NCBI GenBank assembly: GCA_945607605.1
Contig: CALYZE010000001.1
Location: 83,968-147,967 of the forward strand
DNA: 64,000 nucleotides
Origin: an uncultured Bacteroides sp.
GTDB lineage: Bacteria; Bacteroidota; Bacteroidia; Bacteroidales; Bacteroidaceae
Direction: 5' to 3'
Below the pieces are notes generated by a model that had not been told where the DNA came from, ran no database searches, and saw nothing but the letters and a program-made list of their open reading frames with translations. Shown in pieces: positions 24,477 through 34,700 of the stretch. The translations under genes and the position numbers were made by a program. Every line of letters begins with the position of its first letter. Position 1 is the stretch's first letter.

Positions 24477-25958
24477 ATGAATTATACAGAAAAAGGAAGC
24501 AAAATTTACCTTTTCTCCATTGTGCTCGTAGCTGTAATCGGAGGTCTGCTTTTCGGTTACGATACAGCAGTAATTTCCGGTGCGGAAAAGGGACTTCAAG
24601 CATTTTTCATGGGTGCTTCTGATTTTGCTTACACAGACACTATTCACGGAATAACTTCTTCCAGTGCGCTGATTGGATGCATTATAGGTAGTGCTATTTC
24701 GGGATTCTTTGCTTCCTCTTTGGGGCGCAAAAAGTCACTTTTCATTGCCGGTATCTTGTTCTTTCTCTCCGCATTGGGTTCCTATAATCCAGAATTCTTA
24801 TTCTTTGATTATGGCAGTCCTTCTTATTCACTACTGATTGCATTCAATTTTTATCGAGTATTAGGTGGCATCGGTGTAGGTTTAGCATCAGCTATCTGTC
24901 CGATGTATATTGCTGAGATAGCACCCAGTAATATTCGTGGTACATTGGTGTCATGGAACCAGTTTGCCATTATCTTTGGTCAGTTAGTTGTTTATTTTGT
25001 AAACTTCCTGATTCTGGGTGAACATGCCAATCCTATTATCAAAGCTGTTGAAGGCGTAAACCAAGTCTTGAATCCGGAAGTGGCAACTTGGACTATTGAC
25101 ACGGGCTGGCGTCTGATGTTTGCCAGTGAAGCTATTCCTGCCGGCATGTTTGCTTTACTCGTATTGTTTGTACCTGAAACACCGCGTTATCTCGCCATGA
25201 GTGGTAGGGATGAAAAAGCACTCTACGTACTGAGTCGGATTAATGGTTTGACACAAGCAAAAGTAATTTTGTCGCAAATCAAAGCTTCAGCACATGAGAA
25301 GACAGAAAGACTCTTCACTTATGGTTGGATGGTTATCTTCATCGGTATCATGTTGAGTGTCTTCCAACAAGCAGTAGGAATTAATGCCGTACTCTATTTT
25401 GCACCTCGTATATTCGAAACAATGGGTATGGGCAATCCGATGATTCAGACTGTGATTATGGGTGTCATTAATATCTTGTTTACCTTATTGGCTGTCTTTA
25501 CAGTTGAAAAATGGGGACGTAAACCATTGTTGATTTCCGGCTCTATGGGTATGGCGATAGGTGCTTTCGGAGTAGCACTTTGCAACATAGTAACCGGACT
25601 TCCACCAATCATATCTGTGATTTGCATTATGGTTTACAGTGCTTCCTTCATGTTCAGTTGGGGACCGATATGCTGGGTGTTGATTGCTGAAATCTTCCCG
25701 AATACAATTCGTGGTACAGCCGTTGCTCTTGCCGTTGCTTTCCAATGGATTTTCAACTTCATCGTATCTTCTACTTTTGTACCGATGTACAACATGACTT
25801 TGGGAGATATGGGCGATAAATTCGGCCACATGTTTGCTTATGGTTTATATGGCATCATCTGTGTGATAGCTGCTGTATTCGTATGGAAACTTGTTCCGGA
25901 AACCAAAGGTAAGACCTTGGAAGACATGAGCAATCTTTGGAAAAACAGAAACAAATAA
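24477..25958 (+). CDS. xylE: D-xylose:H+ symporter (MFS sugar porter)
   Basis: A 493-residue major facilitator protein of the sugar porter family with about twelve membrane segments. Signature motifs are GYDTAVISGAEKG in helix 1, GRKKS after helix 2, PETPRYL at the end of the first half, QQAVGINAVLYFAP in helix 7 and PETKGKTLE at the C terminus. Family and operon position with xylA and xylB point to xylose uptake across the inner membrane. It begins 132 bp after xylA, beyond the inverted repeat, and is followed by a strong terminator. Confidence 0.92.
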   Translation: MNYTEKGSKIYLFSIVLVAVIGGLLFGYDTAVISGAEKGLQAFFMGASDFAYTDTIHGITSSSALIGCIIGSAISGFFASSLGRKKSLFIAGILFFLSALGSYNPEFLFFDYGSPSYSLLIAFNFYRVLGGIGVGLASAICPMYIAEIAPSNIRGTLVSWNQFAIIFGQLVVYFVNFLILGEHANPIIKAVEGVNQVLNPEVATWTIDTGWRLMFASEAIPAGMFALLVLFVPETPRYLAMSGRDEKALYVLSRINGLTQAKVILSQIKASAHEKTERLFTYGWMVIFIGIMLSVFQQAVGINAVLYFAPRIFETMGMGNPMIQTVIMGVINILFTLLAVFTVEKWGRKPLLISGSMGMAIGAFGVALCNIVTGLPPIISVICIMVYSASFMFSWGPICWVLIAEIFPNTIRGTAVALAVAFQWIFNFIVSSTFVPMYNMTLGDMGDKFGHMFAYGLYGIICVIAAVFVWKLVPETKGKTLEDMSNLWKNRNK

Positions 25959-25983
25959 AACATTTCAATTTTATACCAATAGG

Positions 25984-26021
25984 ATAAGGTGTGGTTTAAA
26001 AGATCACACCTTATTTTTTTT
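25984..26021 (+). terminator. Terminator of the xylose operon
   Basis: A perfect 10-bp stem (ATAAGGTGTG at 25984 with CACACCTTAT ending at 26014) is followed by a run of T residues, 25 bp past the transporter stop. Confidence 0.88.
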
Positions 26022-26052
26022 CATTTTTAAAGAAACATGTAACTATAAAGCG

Positions 26053-26060
26053 TACCTTTG
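26053..26060 (+). promoter_or_regulatory. -7 box of the GNAT-nitrilase gene
   Basis: TACCTTTG, 33 bp before the ATG at 26094. It overlaps the upstream in-frame Met at 26058, which argues against that start. No good -33 box. Confidence 0.55.
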
Positions 26061-26093
26061 CATCATTTTAAAATAAAGTATTACGAGAAAGAC

Positions 26094-27629
26094 ATGGAAA
26101 CTCCGAAAATCAACAAAGTGCAAATACGTAATTTGCAGATTGAAGACTATGATCAATTGGCGCAATCATTTACACGCGTTTATTCAGACGGAAGCGATGT
26201 ATTCTGGACACATAAACAAATAGGAAAGCTGATTAAGATTTTCCCGGAAGGACAGATTGCCACAGTGGTAGATGAAAAGATAGTAGGCTGTGCATTATCT
26301 ATCATTGTCAATTATGACGATGTAAAGAATGACCATACCTATGCACAAGTTACGGGCAAGGAGACTTTCAACACTCATAACCCGAATGGTAACATTCTAT
26401 ATGGCATTGAGGTCTTCATTCATCCACAGTATCGCGGTTTGCGTTTGGCACGCCGTATGTATGAGTACCGCAAAGAGCTTTGTGAGACTCTGAATCTGAA
26501 AGCAATCATGTTTGGCGGTCGTATTCCCAATTATTATAAATATGCGGAGCAGATGCGCCCTAAGGAATATCTGGACAAGGTGCGTCAAAAAGAGATTTAC
26601 GACCCTGTCTTGACCTTTCAACTTTCCAATGATTTCCATGTACGCAAGGTGATGCGCAATTACCTTCCCAATGATGAAGAATCCAAGCACTATGCCTGTC
26701 TCCTGCAATGGGATAACATTTATTATCAACCGCCCACGCAAGACTATGTAAACCCCAAGACAACGGTGCGTGTAGGATTAGTACAGTGGCAAATGCGTAC
26801 CTACAAAACGTTGGATGACTTGTTTGAACAAGTAGAATTCTTTGTAGATGCAGTATCTGATTATAAGAGCGACTTCGTCCTGTTTCCAGAATATTTCAAT
26901 GCTCCGCTAATGGCGAAGTTCAATAATGAAGGAGAATCTTATGCCATTCGCGGATTAGCAGCTTACACAGAAGAAATCAGAGATCGCTTTATAAAGCTCG
27001 CTATTAGTTATAACATCAACATCATTACTGGCAGCATGCCGCTCATCAAAGAAGAGGATGGCCGTTTGTATAATGTCGGTTTCCTATGTCGCCGTGACGG
27101 CACCTATGAGATGTATGAAAAGATACACGTCACCCCAGATGAAATAAAGAGTTGGGGATTGAGTGGTGGTAAATCCCTTCAGACTTTCGATACAGATTGC
27201 GCTAAGATAGGCGTACTGATATGCTATGATGTAGAATTTCCTGAACTCAGCCGTATCATGGCTGATCAAGGTATGCAAATACTGTTTGTTCCTTTCCTTA
27301 CCGATACGCAGAATGCCTATTCTCGTGTAAAGGTATGCGCTCATGCTCGTGCCATAGAGAATGAATGCTTTGTTGTAATAGCCGGTTGTGTAGGTAACCT
27401 TCCGCGTGTGCACAACATGGATATTCAGTATGCTCAATCCGGTGTGTTTACTCCTTGCGATTTTGCATTTCCCACCGATGGTAAACGTGCCGAAGCTACG
27501 CCGAATACTGAAATGATATTAGTTTCCGATGTTGATTTGAATTTATTAAACGAATTGCATACGTATGGCAGTGTCCGTAACTTGAAAGACCGTAGAAATG
27601 ATTTGTATGAAGTAAGGATGAAAAAATAA
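26094..27629 (+). CDS. GNAT acetyltransferase - carbon-nitrogen hydrolase fusion
   Basis: A 511-residue two-domain enzyme. The N-terminal part (about 1-215) is a GNAT acetyltransferase, with IEVFIHPQYRGLRLARRMYEYR as the acetyl-CoA binding motif. The C-terminal part (about 225-505) is a nitrilase-superfamily amidohydrolase with an intact triad: Glu near 265 in LFPEYF, Lys near 342 in YEKIHV and Cys near 376 in ICYDVEFPE. Such fusions occur across bacteria; the substrate is unknown, and an amide made by one domain and cut by the other, or deamination linked to acetylation, are both possible. It is a single-gene unit. Confidence 0.92.
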   Translation: METPKINKVQIRNLQIEDYDQLAQSFTRVYSDGSDVFWTHKQIGKLIKIFPEGQIATVVDEKIVGCALSIIVNYDDVKNDHTYAQVTGKETFNTHNPNGNILYGIEVFIHPQYRGLRLARRMYEYRKELCETLNLKAIMFGGRIPNYYKYAEQMRPKEYLDKVRQKEIYDPVLTFQLSNDFHVRKVMRNYLPNDEESKHYACLLQWDNIYYQPPTQDYVNPKTTVRVGLVQWQMRTYKTLDDLFEQVEFFVDAVSDYKSDFVLFPEYFNAPLMAKFNNEGESYAIRGLAAYTEEIRDRFIKLAISYNINIITGSMPLIKEEDGRLYNVGFLCRRDGTYEMYEKIHVTPDEIKSWGLSGGKSLQTFDTDCAKIGVLICYDVEFPELSRIMADQGMQILFVPFLTDTQNAYSRVKVCAHARAIENECFVVIAGCVGNLPRVHNMDIQYAQSGVFTPCDFAFPTDGKRAEATPNTEMILVSDVDLNLLNELHTYGSVRNLKDRRNDLYEVRMKK

Positions 27630-27722
27630 TCATTTTTTTATCTTTACTCTCATAGGTTGTATTAAATGTTTAAAAGCATAGACGCTAACTTTTTTATCAA
27701 AAGAAGCGTTTTATTAATAGAG

Positions 27723-27756
27723 AATGTCATCTTGTAATTAATATGACATTTTTTTA
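27723..27756 (+). terminator. Terminator of the GNAT-nitrilase gene
   Basis: AATGTCAT (27723-27730) pairs with ATGACATT (27743-27750), followed by T residues. A weaker ACGCT/AGCGT hairpin with a T-rich tail lies just upstream at 27682-27713. Confidence 0.65.
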
Positions 27757-27801
27757 ATTCAGAATTGCTTATTTTTAGACATTACTTTAAAATAATAGCC
27801 T

Positions 27802-29346
27802 ATGAAAGAACTGATCAAGAGTCTGGAAGAACGATACCGGAACGCAGAAAAAGGGGGCGGGGATGCCCGTATTGAAAAACAACATGCAGCGGGTAAGTTA
27901 ACAGCTCGCGAGCGTATTGATTTACTTCTAGAAAAGGGATCCTTTATCGAACTAGATAAATTGGTAACCCACAAATGTACCGATTTCGGTATGGATAAAC
28001 AGCAGTTTGCCGGAGATGGTGTGGTAACCGGTTACGGGATGATTGGCAAACGGCTTGTTTATGTTTTTGCACAGGACTTTACCGTATTCGGCGGAGCACT
28101 TTCTGAAACCTATGCACAAAAGATATGCAAAGTGATGGATATGGCTATGAAGATGGGAGCGCCTATCATTGGTCTGAATGATTCGGGAGGTGCCCGTATT
28201 CAGGAAGGTGTTCGCTCCTTGGCCGGATATGCCGAAATATTTCTTCGCAACTCCCTTGCATCCGGAGTGATTCCACAAATCAGTGCCATTATGGGGCCGT
28301 GTGCTGGCGGAGCAGTTTATTCACCTGCATTGACAGACTTTATCTTGATGGTGAAAAACTCCGGTTATATGTTTATTACTGGTCCCGACGTCGTGAAGAG
28401 CGTTACCCAAGAAGAGGTCAGTAAAGATGATTTAGGTGGTGTTGGTGTTCATATGACGAAATCGGGCGTCGCCCATCTTTCCGCAGAAAATGATATTGAA
28501 TGTATCAATTATATACGCGAACTGATTTCCTATCTACCGGGAAACAATATGGAAGAACCTCCATTTGTAGCTACAAGTGATTCGCCCACTCGTCTGACAC
28601 CGGAACTATCCAGTCTGATTCCTACCAATCCTAATCAACCTTATGATATAAAGGAAATGATAGGAGCCATTGCCGACGACAACAACTTCTTTGAATTGCA
28701 GGCAGAATTTGCACCTAATATAATCACTTGCTATATCCGGCTGAATGGGAAAACGGTAGGCGTAGTAGCCAATCAACCTTTGGTTTTGGCCGGAACTTTA
28801 GATATTAATGCGTCCATTAAAGCGGCACGCTTCGTTCGTTTCTGTGATGCATTCAATATTCCACTATTGACATTGGTCGATGTACCCGGATTTCTTCCAG
28901 GTATTGACCAGGAATATGGGGGTATCATTAGAAATGGAGCGAAATTACTGTATGCTTACTGTGAAGCTACTGTGCCAAAGGTTACGGTCATTACTCGTAA
29001 AGCCTACGGAGGAGCCTACGACGTAATGAGCTCCAAGCATATTCGCGGAGGCATGAATCTTGCTTTCCCTACTGCAGAAATTGCCGTGATGGGACCGGAC
29101 GGAGCAGTTAATATTCTCTTCCGCAAGGAAATAGATCAAGCAAAGAATCCCGAAGAGAAACGCAAGGAACTTCAGGATAATTATCGTGAGAAATTTGCTA
29201 ACCCATACCGGGCAGCAGAATTAGGTTATATAGATGAAGTGATTGATCCTGCTATTACGCGCCTGCGACTGATTCGCAGTTTCGAGATGCTTGCCAACAA
29301 ACGTCAATCTAATCCACCTAAGAAACATTCAAATATTCCACTTTAA
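27802..29346 (+). CDS. Acyl-CoA carboxylase carboxyltransferase subunit (propionyl-CoA type)
   Basis: A 514-residue carboxyltransferase of the PccB/MmdA type. It transfers CO2 between carboxybiotin and a short acyl-CoA, probably propionyl-CoA/methylmalonyl-CoA. Both crotonase-like halves are visible: [14 protein letters not shown] and [16 protein letters not shown] in the first, [17 protein letters not shown] and [15 protein letters not shown] in the second. It is the first of three genes encoding a complete biotin enzyme. Bacteroides make propionate through methylmalonyl-CoA, so the complex could run in either direction; acetyl-CoA as substrate cannot be excluded. Confidence 0.92.
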   Translation: MKELIKSLEERYRNAEKGGGDARIEKQHAAGKLTARERIDLLLEKGSFIELDKLVTHKCTDFGMDKQQFAGDGVVTGYGMIGKRLVYVFAQDFTVFGGALSETYAQKICKVMDMAMKMGAPIIGLNDSGGARIQEGVRSLAGYAEIFLRNSLASGVIPQISAIMGPCAGGAVYSPALTDFILMVKNSGYMFITGPDVVKSVTQEEVSKDDLGGVGVHMTKSGVAHLSAENDIECINYIRELISYLPGNNMEEPPFVATSDSPTRLTPELSSLIPTNPNQPYDIKEMIGAIADDNNFFELQAEFAPNIITCYIRLNGKTVGVVANQPLVLAGTLDINASIKAARFVRFCDAFNIPLLTLVDVPGFLPGIDQEYGGIIRNGAKLLYAYCEATVPKVTVITRKAYGGAYDVMSSKHIRGGMNLAFPTAEIAVMGPDGAVNILFRKEIDQAKNPEEKRKELQDNYREKFANPYRAAELGYIDEVIDPAITRLRLIRSFEMLANKRQSNPPKKHSNIPL

Positions 29347-29364
29347 ACCGTAGGAGGATAAAAT

Positions 29365-30876
29365 ATGATAAAGAAAATCTTAGTTGCCAATCGCGGCGAA
29401 ATTGCCATGCGTATCTTCCGTACCTGCCGAGTGATGAATATAACAACAGTAGCTGTCTATACACATGTGGATCGTGGAGCCTTGCACGTGCGTTATGCCG
29501 AAGAGGCTTATTGTATTTCCGAATCACAAGAAGACACTTCTTATTTGAAACCTGAACTCATACTTTCTATTGCAAAAGAGACCGGAGCTGCCATTCATCC
29601 GGGATACGGTTTTTTATCTGAGAATGCAGATTTTGCCCGTCGTTGCGAAGAAGAAGGGGTAATCTTCATCGGGCCAAGCGCCGACATTATTGCTAAAATG
29701 GGAATCAAAACAGAAGCACGTAAAATCATGCGGGAAGCAGGATTACCCATTGTACCCGGCACAGAATCACCTGTACAAGGTATTGATGAAGTCAAGAAAG
29801 TGGCAAAGAAAGTAGGGTACCCCATTATGTTGAAAGCCCTTGCCGGAGGGGGTGGAAAAGGAATGCGCCTGGTTCATACGGAGGAAGAGGTAGAAACTGC
29901 TTTACGCCTGTCTCAGTCGGAAGCCGGAACTTCCTTTGGAAACGATGCTGTTTATATTGAAAAGTATATTGAGAATCCGCATCACATTGAAGTGCAAATA
30001 ATGGGAGACAAGTACGGAAACGTTGTCCACCTGTATGAACGTGAGTGTTCCATTCAGCGCCGCAACCAGAAAGTAATTGAAGAAGCTCCTTCGCCTTTCG
30101 TAAAGGAAGAAACCCGAGCAAAAATGCTGAAAGTGGCGGTGGAAGCTTGCAAACGTATTGGCTATTATAGCGCTGGTACCTTAGAGTTCATGATGGATAA
30201 AGATCAGAATTTTTATTTTCTTGAAATGAACACACGCCTGCAAGTAGAACATCCGGTGACGGAAGAGTGTACAGGAGTAGACTTAGTGCGCGACATGATC
30301 ACAGTAGCTGCCGGTAATCCGTTGCCTTATAAACAGAATGACATAGAATTTAGTGGGGCTGCTATTGAATGCCGAATCTATGCAGAAGACCCGGAAAATA
30401 ATTTTATGCCTTCGCCCGGTGTGATAACTGTACGTGAAGCTCCAGAAGGTCGTAATCTTCGTTTGGATAGTGCTGTTTATGCTGGATTTGAAGTTTCGTT
30501 ACATTACGATCCAATGATTGCCAAAATTTGCTGTTGGGGACGTAATCGGGCTTCAGCTATTTCAAATATGGCACGTGTCTTGCGTGAATATAAGATACTG
30601 GGTATCAAGACTACCATCCCTTTCCATCAAAGAGTGTTGAAGAATGCTGCTTTCCTAGAAGGGACCTATGATACAACCTTTATCGATACTCGTTTTGACA
30701 AAGAAGACTTGAAACGTCGTCAGAACACAGACCCCACAGTCGCCGTTATCGCAGCCGCAGTAAAACATTACGAACGTGAGAAAGAGGCTGCTTCACGTGC
30801 AACGACTCTTCCCGTAGTTGGTGAGTCTTTATGGAAATATTATGGCAAGTTGCAGATGACTGCCAATAATTATTAG
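29365..30876 (+). CDS. Biotin carboxylase subunit
   Basis: A 503-residue ATP-grasp enzyme that carboxylates biotin on the carrier protein using bicarbonate and ATP. IKKILVANRGEIAMRIFR is the standard N terminus, KALAGGGGKGMRLV near 158-170 is the ATP loop, and VIEEAPSPFV, EMNTRLQVEHPVTEE and CRIYAEDPENNF are conserved BC motifs. It starts 18 bp after the carboxyltransferase and 23 bp before the carrier gene, and its C terminus has a short extension beyond the minimal AccC length. The context makes it part of this acyl-CoA carboxylase rather than the housekeeping AccC. Confidence 0.93.
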   Translation: MIKKILVANRGEIAMRIFRTCRVMNITTVAVYTHVDRGALHVRYAEEAYCISESQEDTSYLKPELILSIAKETGAAIHPGYGFLSENADFARRCEEEGVIFIGPSADIIAKMGIKTEARKIMREAGLPIVPGTESPVQGIDEVKKVAKKVGYPIMLKALAGGGGKGMRLVHTEEEVETALRLSQSEAGTSFGNDAVYIEKYIENPHHIEVQIMGDKYGNVVHLYERECSIQRRNQKVIEEAPSPFVKEETRAKMLKVAVEACKRIGYYSAGTLEFMMDKDQNFYFLEMNTRLQVEHPVTEECTGVDLVRDMITVAAGNPLPYKQNDIEFSGAAIECRIYAEDPENNFMPSPGVITVREAPEGRNLRLDSAVYAGFEVSLHYDPMIAKICCWGRNRASAISNMARVLREYKILGIKTTIPFHQRVLKNAAFLEGTYDTTFIDTRFDKEDLKRRQNTDPTVAVIAAAVKHYEREKEAASRATTLPVVGESLWKYYGKLQMTANNY

Positions 30877-30899
30877 AAACCTCATTAAAAGATCAGATT

Positions 30900-31421
30900 A
30901 TGGCAACATTAGCGACTTATTATGCCAAACTTCAGGATATGCCGGATAGCGAATATAAAGTGGAAATCCTAGAAGACGGACCTATCAAGAAGATAGCGGT
31001 CAACGGCCAGATATACGAGGTGGACTATAATATGGGAGGTGACTCTATCCATTCCATCATTATAGATCACCATTCTCATGGAGTGCAGATTTCTCCTTCT
31101 TCCAACAATTTATATACCATCATGAATAAGGGAGAACTTTACCAAATAGAACTAAAAGGAGAAATGGAAAAAAGGCACAATGCGCATAGCGGAAGCGATG
31201 CCGTAGGACGTCAGGTTTTACAAGCTCCGATGCCGGGAGTAATCTTAAAGATTTATGTCAAGAAAGGAGATAAAGTGAAGAAGGGAGATCCGCTTTGTGT
31301 CTTAGTAGCCATGAAGATGGAAAATGAAATCCGTTCCATGACAGACGGCGTAGTGAAAGAAGTCTTAGTAGAAAATAACATGAAAGTAGGATTGAATGAT
31401 CGAATTATGGTGATCGAATAA
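30900..31421 (+). CDS. Biotin carboxyl carrier protein
   Basis: A 173-residue protein ending in a biotinyl domain (about 100-173). The attachment motif VAMKMENEI places the biotinylated Lys near residue 138, and APMPGVILKIYVKKGDKVKKGD is the usual domain opening. The N-terminal 100 residues resemble the linking region of propionyl-CoA carboxylase alpha chains rather than AccB, which supports propionyl-CoA as the substrate. Last gene of the carboxylase operon, with a long hairpin 25 bp past its stop. Confidence 0.92.
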   Translation: MATLATYYAKLQDMPDSEYKVEILEDGPIKKIAVNGQIYEVDYNMGGDSIHSIIIDHHSHGVQISPSSNNLYTIMNKGELYQIELKGEMEKRHNAHSGSDAVGRQVLQAPMPGVILKIYVKKGDKVKKGDPLCVLVAMKMENEIRSMTDGVVKEVLVENNMKVGLNDRIMVIE

Positions 31422-31445
31422 GATCATTTCACTGTTATTCATTCT

Positions 31446-31503
31446 ATTGCGAAGAATCCACTTCCTTCCTTTTATCAGGACAAGGAGGTGGATTCTTCGC
31501 AAT
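31446..31503 (+). terminator. Long hairpin after the carboxylase operon
   Basis: A 16-bp perfect stem (ATTGCGAAGAATCCAC at 31446-31461 with its complement at 31488-31503) with further partial pairing inside. The downstream sequence is T-rich but not a clean T tract, so it may be a terminator or a 3'-end stabiliser. Confidence 0.7.
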
Positions 31504-31762
31504 GTATTTTAATTCGACATGACGGACATAGTAAAAGATACTTTGTTATAGTTAATATAACTGCACAGATAATAAAAAAGCAGAATGCATACTCTTTATT
31601 TAGCATATTTGTAGAAGCAGAACTACGTTTTTTCTATTCAAAGGTCTCTTTTATCTAAGTTTTTTGTAAATTTGCACCCTTAAAATAAGAAGGGTAGCTT
31701 CCAAGCATAGAAAAGCGCTCTTTTAATTGTGAATTGTAAATAGTCAAATAGTAAATATCAAG
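31504..31762. other. Intergenic region ahead of ileS
   Basis: This 259-bp AT-rich spacer holds a -7 box TAAATTTG at 31667-31674 without a clear -33 box. That leaves a leader of about 80 nt before the ileS ATG. I see no T-box elements or other riboswitch-like structure in it. Confidence 0.5.
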
Positions 31763-34700
31763 ATGGGTAAGAAGTTTGCCGAATATTCAAAGTTTGACCT
31801 TTCGGAAGTAAATAAGGAAGTGTTGAAGAAATGGGACGAAAACCAGGTTTTCGCAAAGAGTATGACAGAACGTGAAGGTTGTCCTTCTTTCGTATTTTTC
31901 GAAGGACCTCCCTCGGCTAATGGTATGCCGGGCATTCACCACGTAATGGCTCGCTCTATTAAGGATATTTTCTGCCGTTATAAGACAATGAAGGGGTTTC
32001 AGGTAAAGCGTAAGGCTGGATGGGATACTCACGGACTTCCTGTAGAACTGGGTGTAGAAAAGACACTTGGCATCACGAAAGAAGATATTGGCAAGACTAT
32101 TACTGTGGCTGAATATAACGCCGCATGTCGTAAGGACGTCATGAAGTTTACCAAAGAATGGGAAGACTTGACGCATAAAATGGGTTATTGGGTGGATATG
32201 AAAGACCCGTATATCACATACGACAACCGTTACATCGAAACTTTATGGTGGCTACTCAAACAACTTCACAAGAAAGGACTCCTGTATAAAGGATATACCA
32301 TTCAACCGTATTCTCCAGCTGCCGGTACAGGACTCAGTTCCCATGAATTGAATCAACCCGGATGCTATCGTGACGTAAAGGATACAACTGTAGTAGGTCA
32401 GTTCAAAATGAAAAACCCGAAGTCTGAAATGGCGGAGTGGGGTACTCCTTACTTCATAGCATGGACCACTACTCCGTGGACGTTGCCTTCAAACACTGCA
32501 CTTTGCGTTGGCCCGAAGATAGACTATATAGCCGTACAGACATATAACGGATATACAAGTGAGAAAATGACTGTTATATTGGCTAAAAACCTACTATATA
32601 CTCACTTCAATAAAAAAGCAGAAGAGCTTGCATTAGAGGATTATAAGCCGGGTGATAAGTTGATCCCTTTCAAAATTGTAGGCGAATATAAAGGAACCGA
32701 TCTGGTAGGTATGGAGTATGAACAGCTCATACCATGGGTGAATCCGGTGGATGTTGATAACGATGGTAACTGGAGTGTCAGCAATCAAGGTTTCCGTGTA
32801 ATTCCCGGTGATTATGTAACAACTGAAGATGGTACCGGTATCGTACATATCGCTCCTACATTTGGTGCGGACGATGCCCAAGTAGCCCGTGCTGCCGGAA
32901 TTCCTGCATTGTTTATGATAAACAAGAAGGGGGAAACCCGTCCAATGGTTGATCTGACTGGTAAATTTTATCTATTGGAAGAACTGGACGAACAGTTTGT
33001 GAAGGAATGTGTCAATATAGAACTTTACAAGGAATACGAAGGAAAGTGGGTGAAAAATGCCTACGACCCGCAGTTCACCATCGACGGGAAATATGACGAA
33101 AAGGCTGCACAAGCTGCTGAAACCTTAGATATCGAAATCTGTATGATGATGAAGGTCAGCAATCTGGCATTCAAGATAGAAAAACAAGTGCACAACTATC
33201 CGCACTGTTGGCGCACGGATAAGCCCGTACTGTACTACCCATTAGACAGTTGGTTTATTCGCAGCACAGCTTGCAAGGAACGTATGATAGAATTAAATAA
33301 GACCATCAACTGGAAACCGGAAAGCACCGGTACCGGACGTTTCGGCAAATGGCTTGAGAATCTGAACGACTGGAACTTGAGTCGCTCTCGTTACTGGGGT
33401 ACTCCGTTGCCCATTTGGCTTACAGAAGATGGTAGTGAAGAAAAGTGTATCGAATCTGTAGAAGAACTTTATAATGAGATAGAGAGATCTGTAGCTGCCG
33501 GATTGATGAAAGCTAATCCTTATAAGGAAAATGGTTTCCAACCGAGAGTTTACTCACAAGAGAATTATGATAAAATAGATCTTCACCGTCCGTATGTGGA
33601 TGATATCATCCTCGTATCTAAAGACGGGCAGCCAATGAAGCGCGAAAGCGACTTGATTGACGTATGGTTTGACTCCGGTTCTATGCCGTATGCTCAAATA
33701 CACTATCCATTCGAGAATAAGGAATTACTGGATAATCAACAAGTATATCCTGCCGATTTCATTGCAGAAGGGGTAGATCAAACACGTGGTTGGTTTTTTA
33801 CGTTGCATGCTATTGCAACCATGGTATTTGACAGTGTATCTTACAAAGCTGTTATCTCCAACGGATTAGTGCTCGACAAAAATGGCAACAAGATGTCCAA
33901 ACGTCTAGGTAATGCGGTTGATCCGTTCTCTACTATTGAGAAATACGGTTCTGACCCGTTGCGCTGGTATATGATTACCAATTCTTCACCATGGGATAAC
34001 CTGAAATTTGACGTGGATGGAGTGGAAGAAGTACGCCGCAAATTCTTCGGAACTTTGTACAACACTTATTCTTTCTTTGCTCTTTATGCCAATGTGGACG
34101 GATTTGAATACAAAGAAGCTGACGTACCTATGGCGGAACGTCCGGAAATTGATTGTTGGATCATTTCTGTATTGAATACATTGGTAAAAAATGTAGATGC
34201 TTGTTACAATGAATATGAACCTACTAAAGCCGGACGTCTTATCTCAGATTTTGTGAACGATAACCTTTCCAATTGGTATGTTCGTCTGAATCGTAAACGT
34301 TTCTGGGGTGGAGGTATGACACAAGACAAGTTGTCTGCTTTCCAGACTCTTTATACTTGTTTGGAAACGGTAGCCAAACTAATGGCTCCCATCGCTCCAT
34401 TCTATGCGGATATGCTGTTCTCAGACTTGATTACTGCAACCGAGCGTGATCAGGTTGTGTCTATTCATCTTGCCAAATTCCCCGAATACAAAGAGGAAAT
34501 GATAGACAAGGAGCTGGAGGCACGAATGCAGATGGCTCAAGATGTCACGTCTATGGTATTGGCATTGCGTCGCAAAGTAAATATTAAAGTTCGCCAACCG
34601 CTGCAATGTATTATGATACCGGTAGTGGATGAAGAACAGCGTGCACATATCGAAGCTGTAAAGGCTTTGATTATGAATGAGGTAAATATAAAAGAGATCA

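Noticed and set aside
31504-31762. T-box or other riboswitch ahead of ileS
   Set aside because: No T-box sequence, specifier loop or antiterminator pairing can be seen; the group does not usually use T-boxes.
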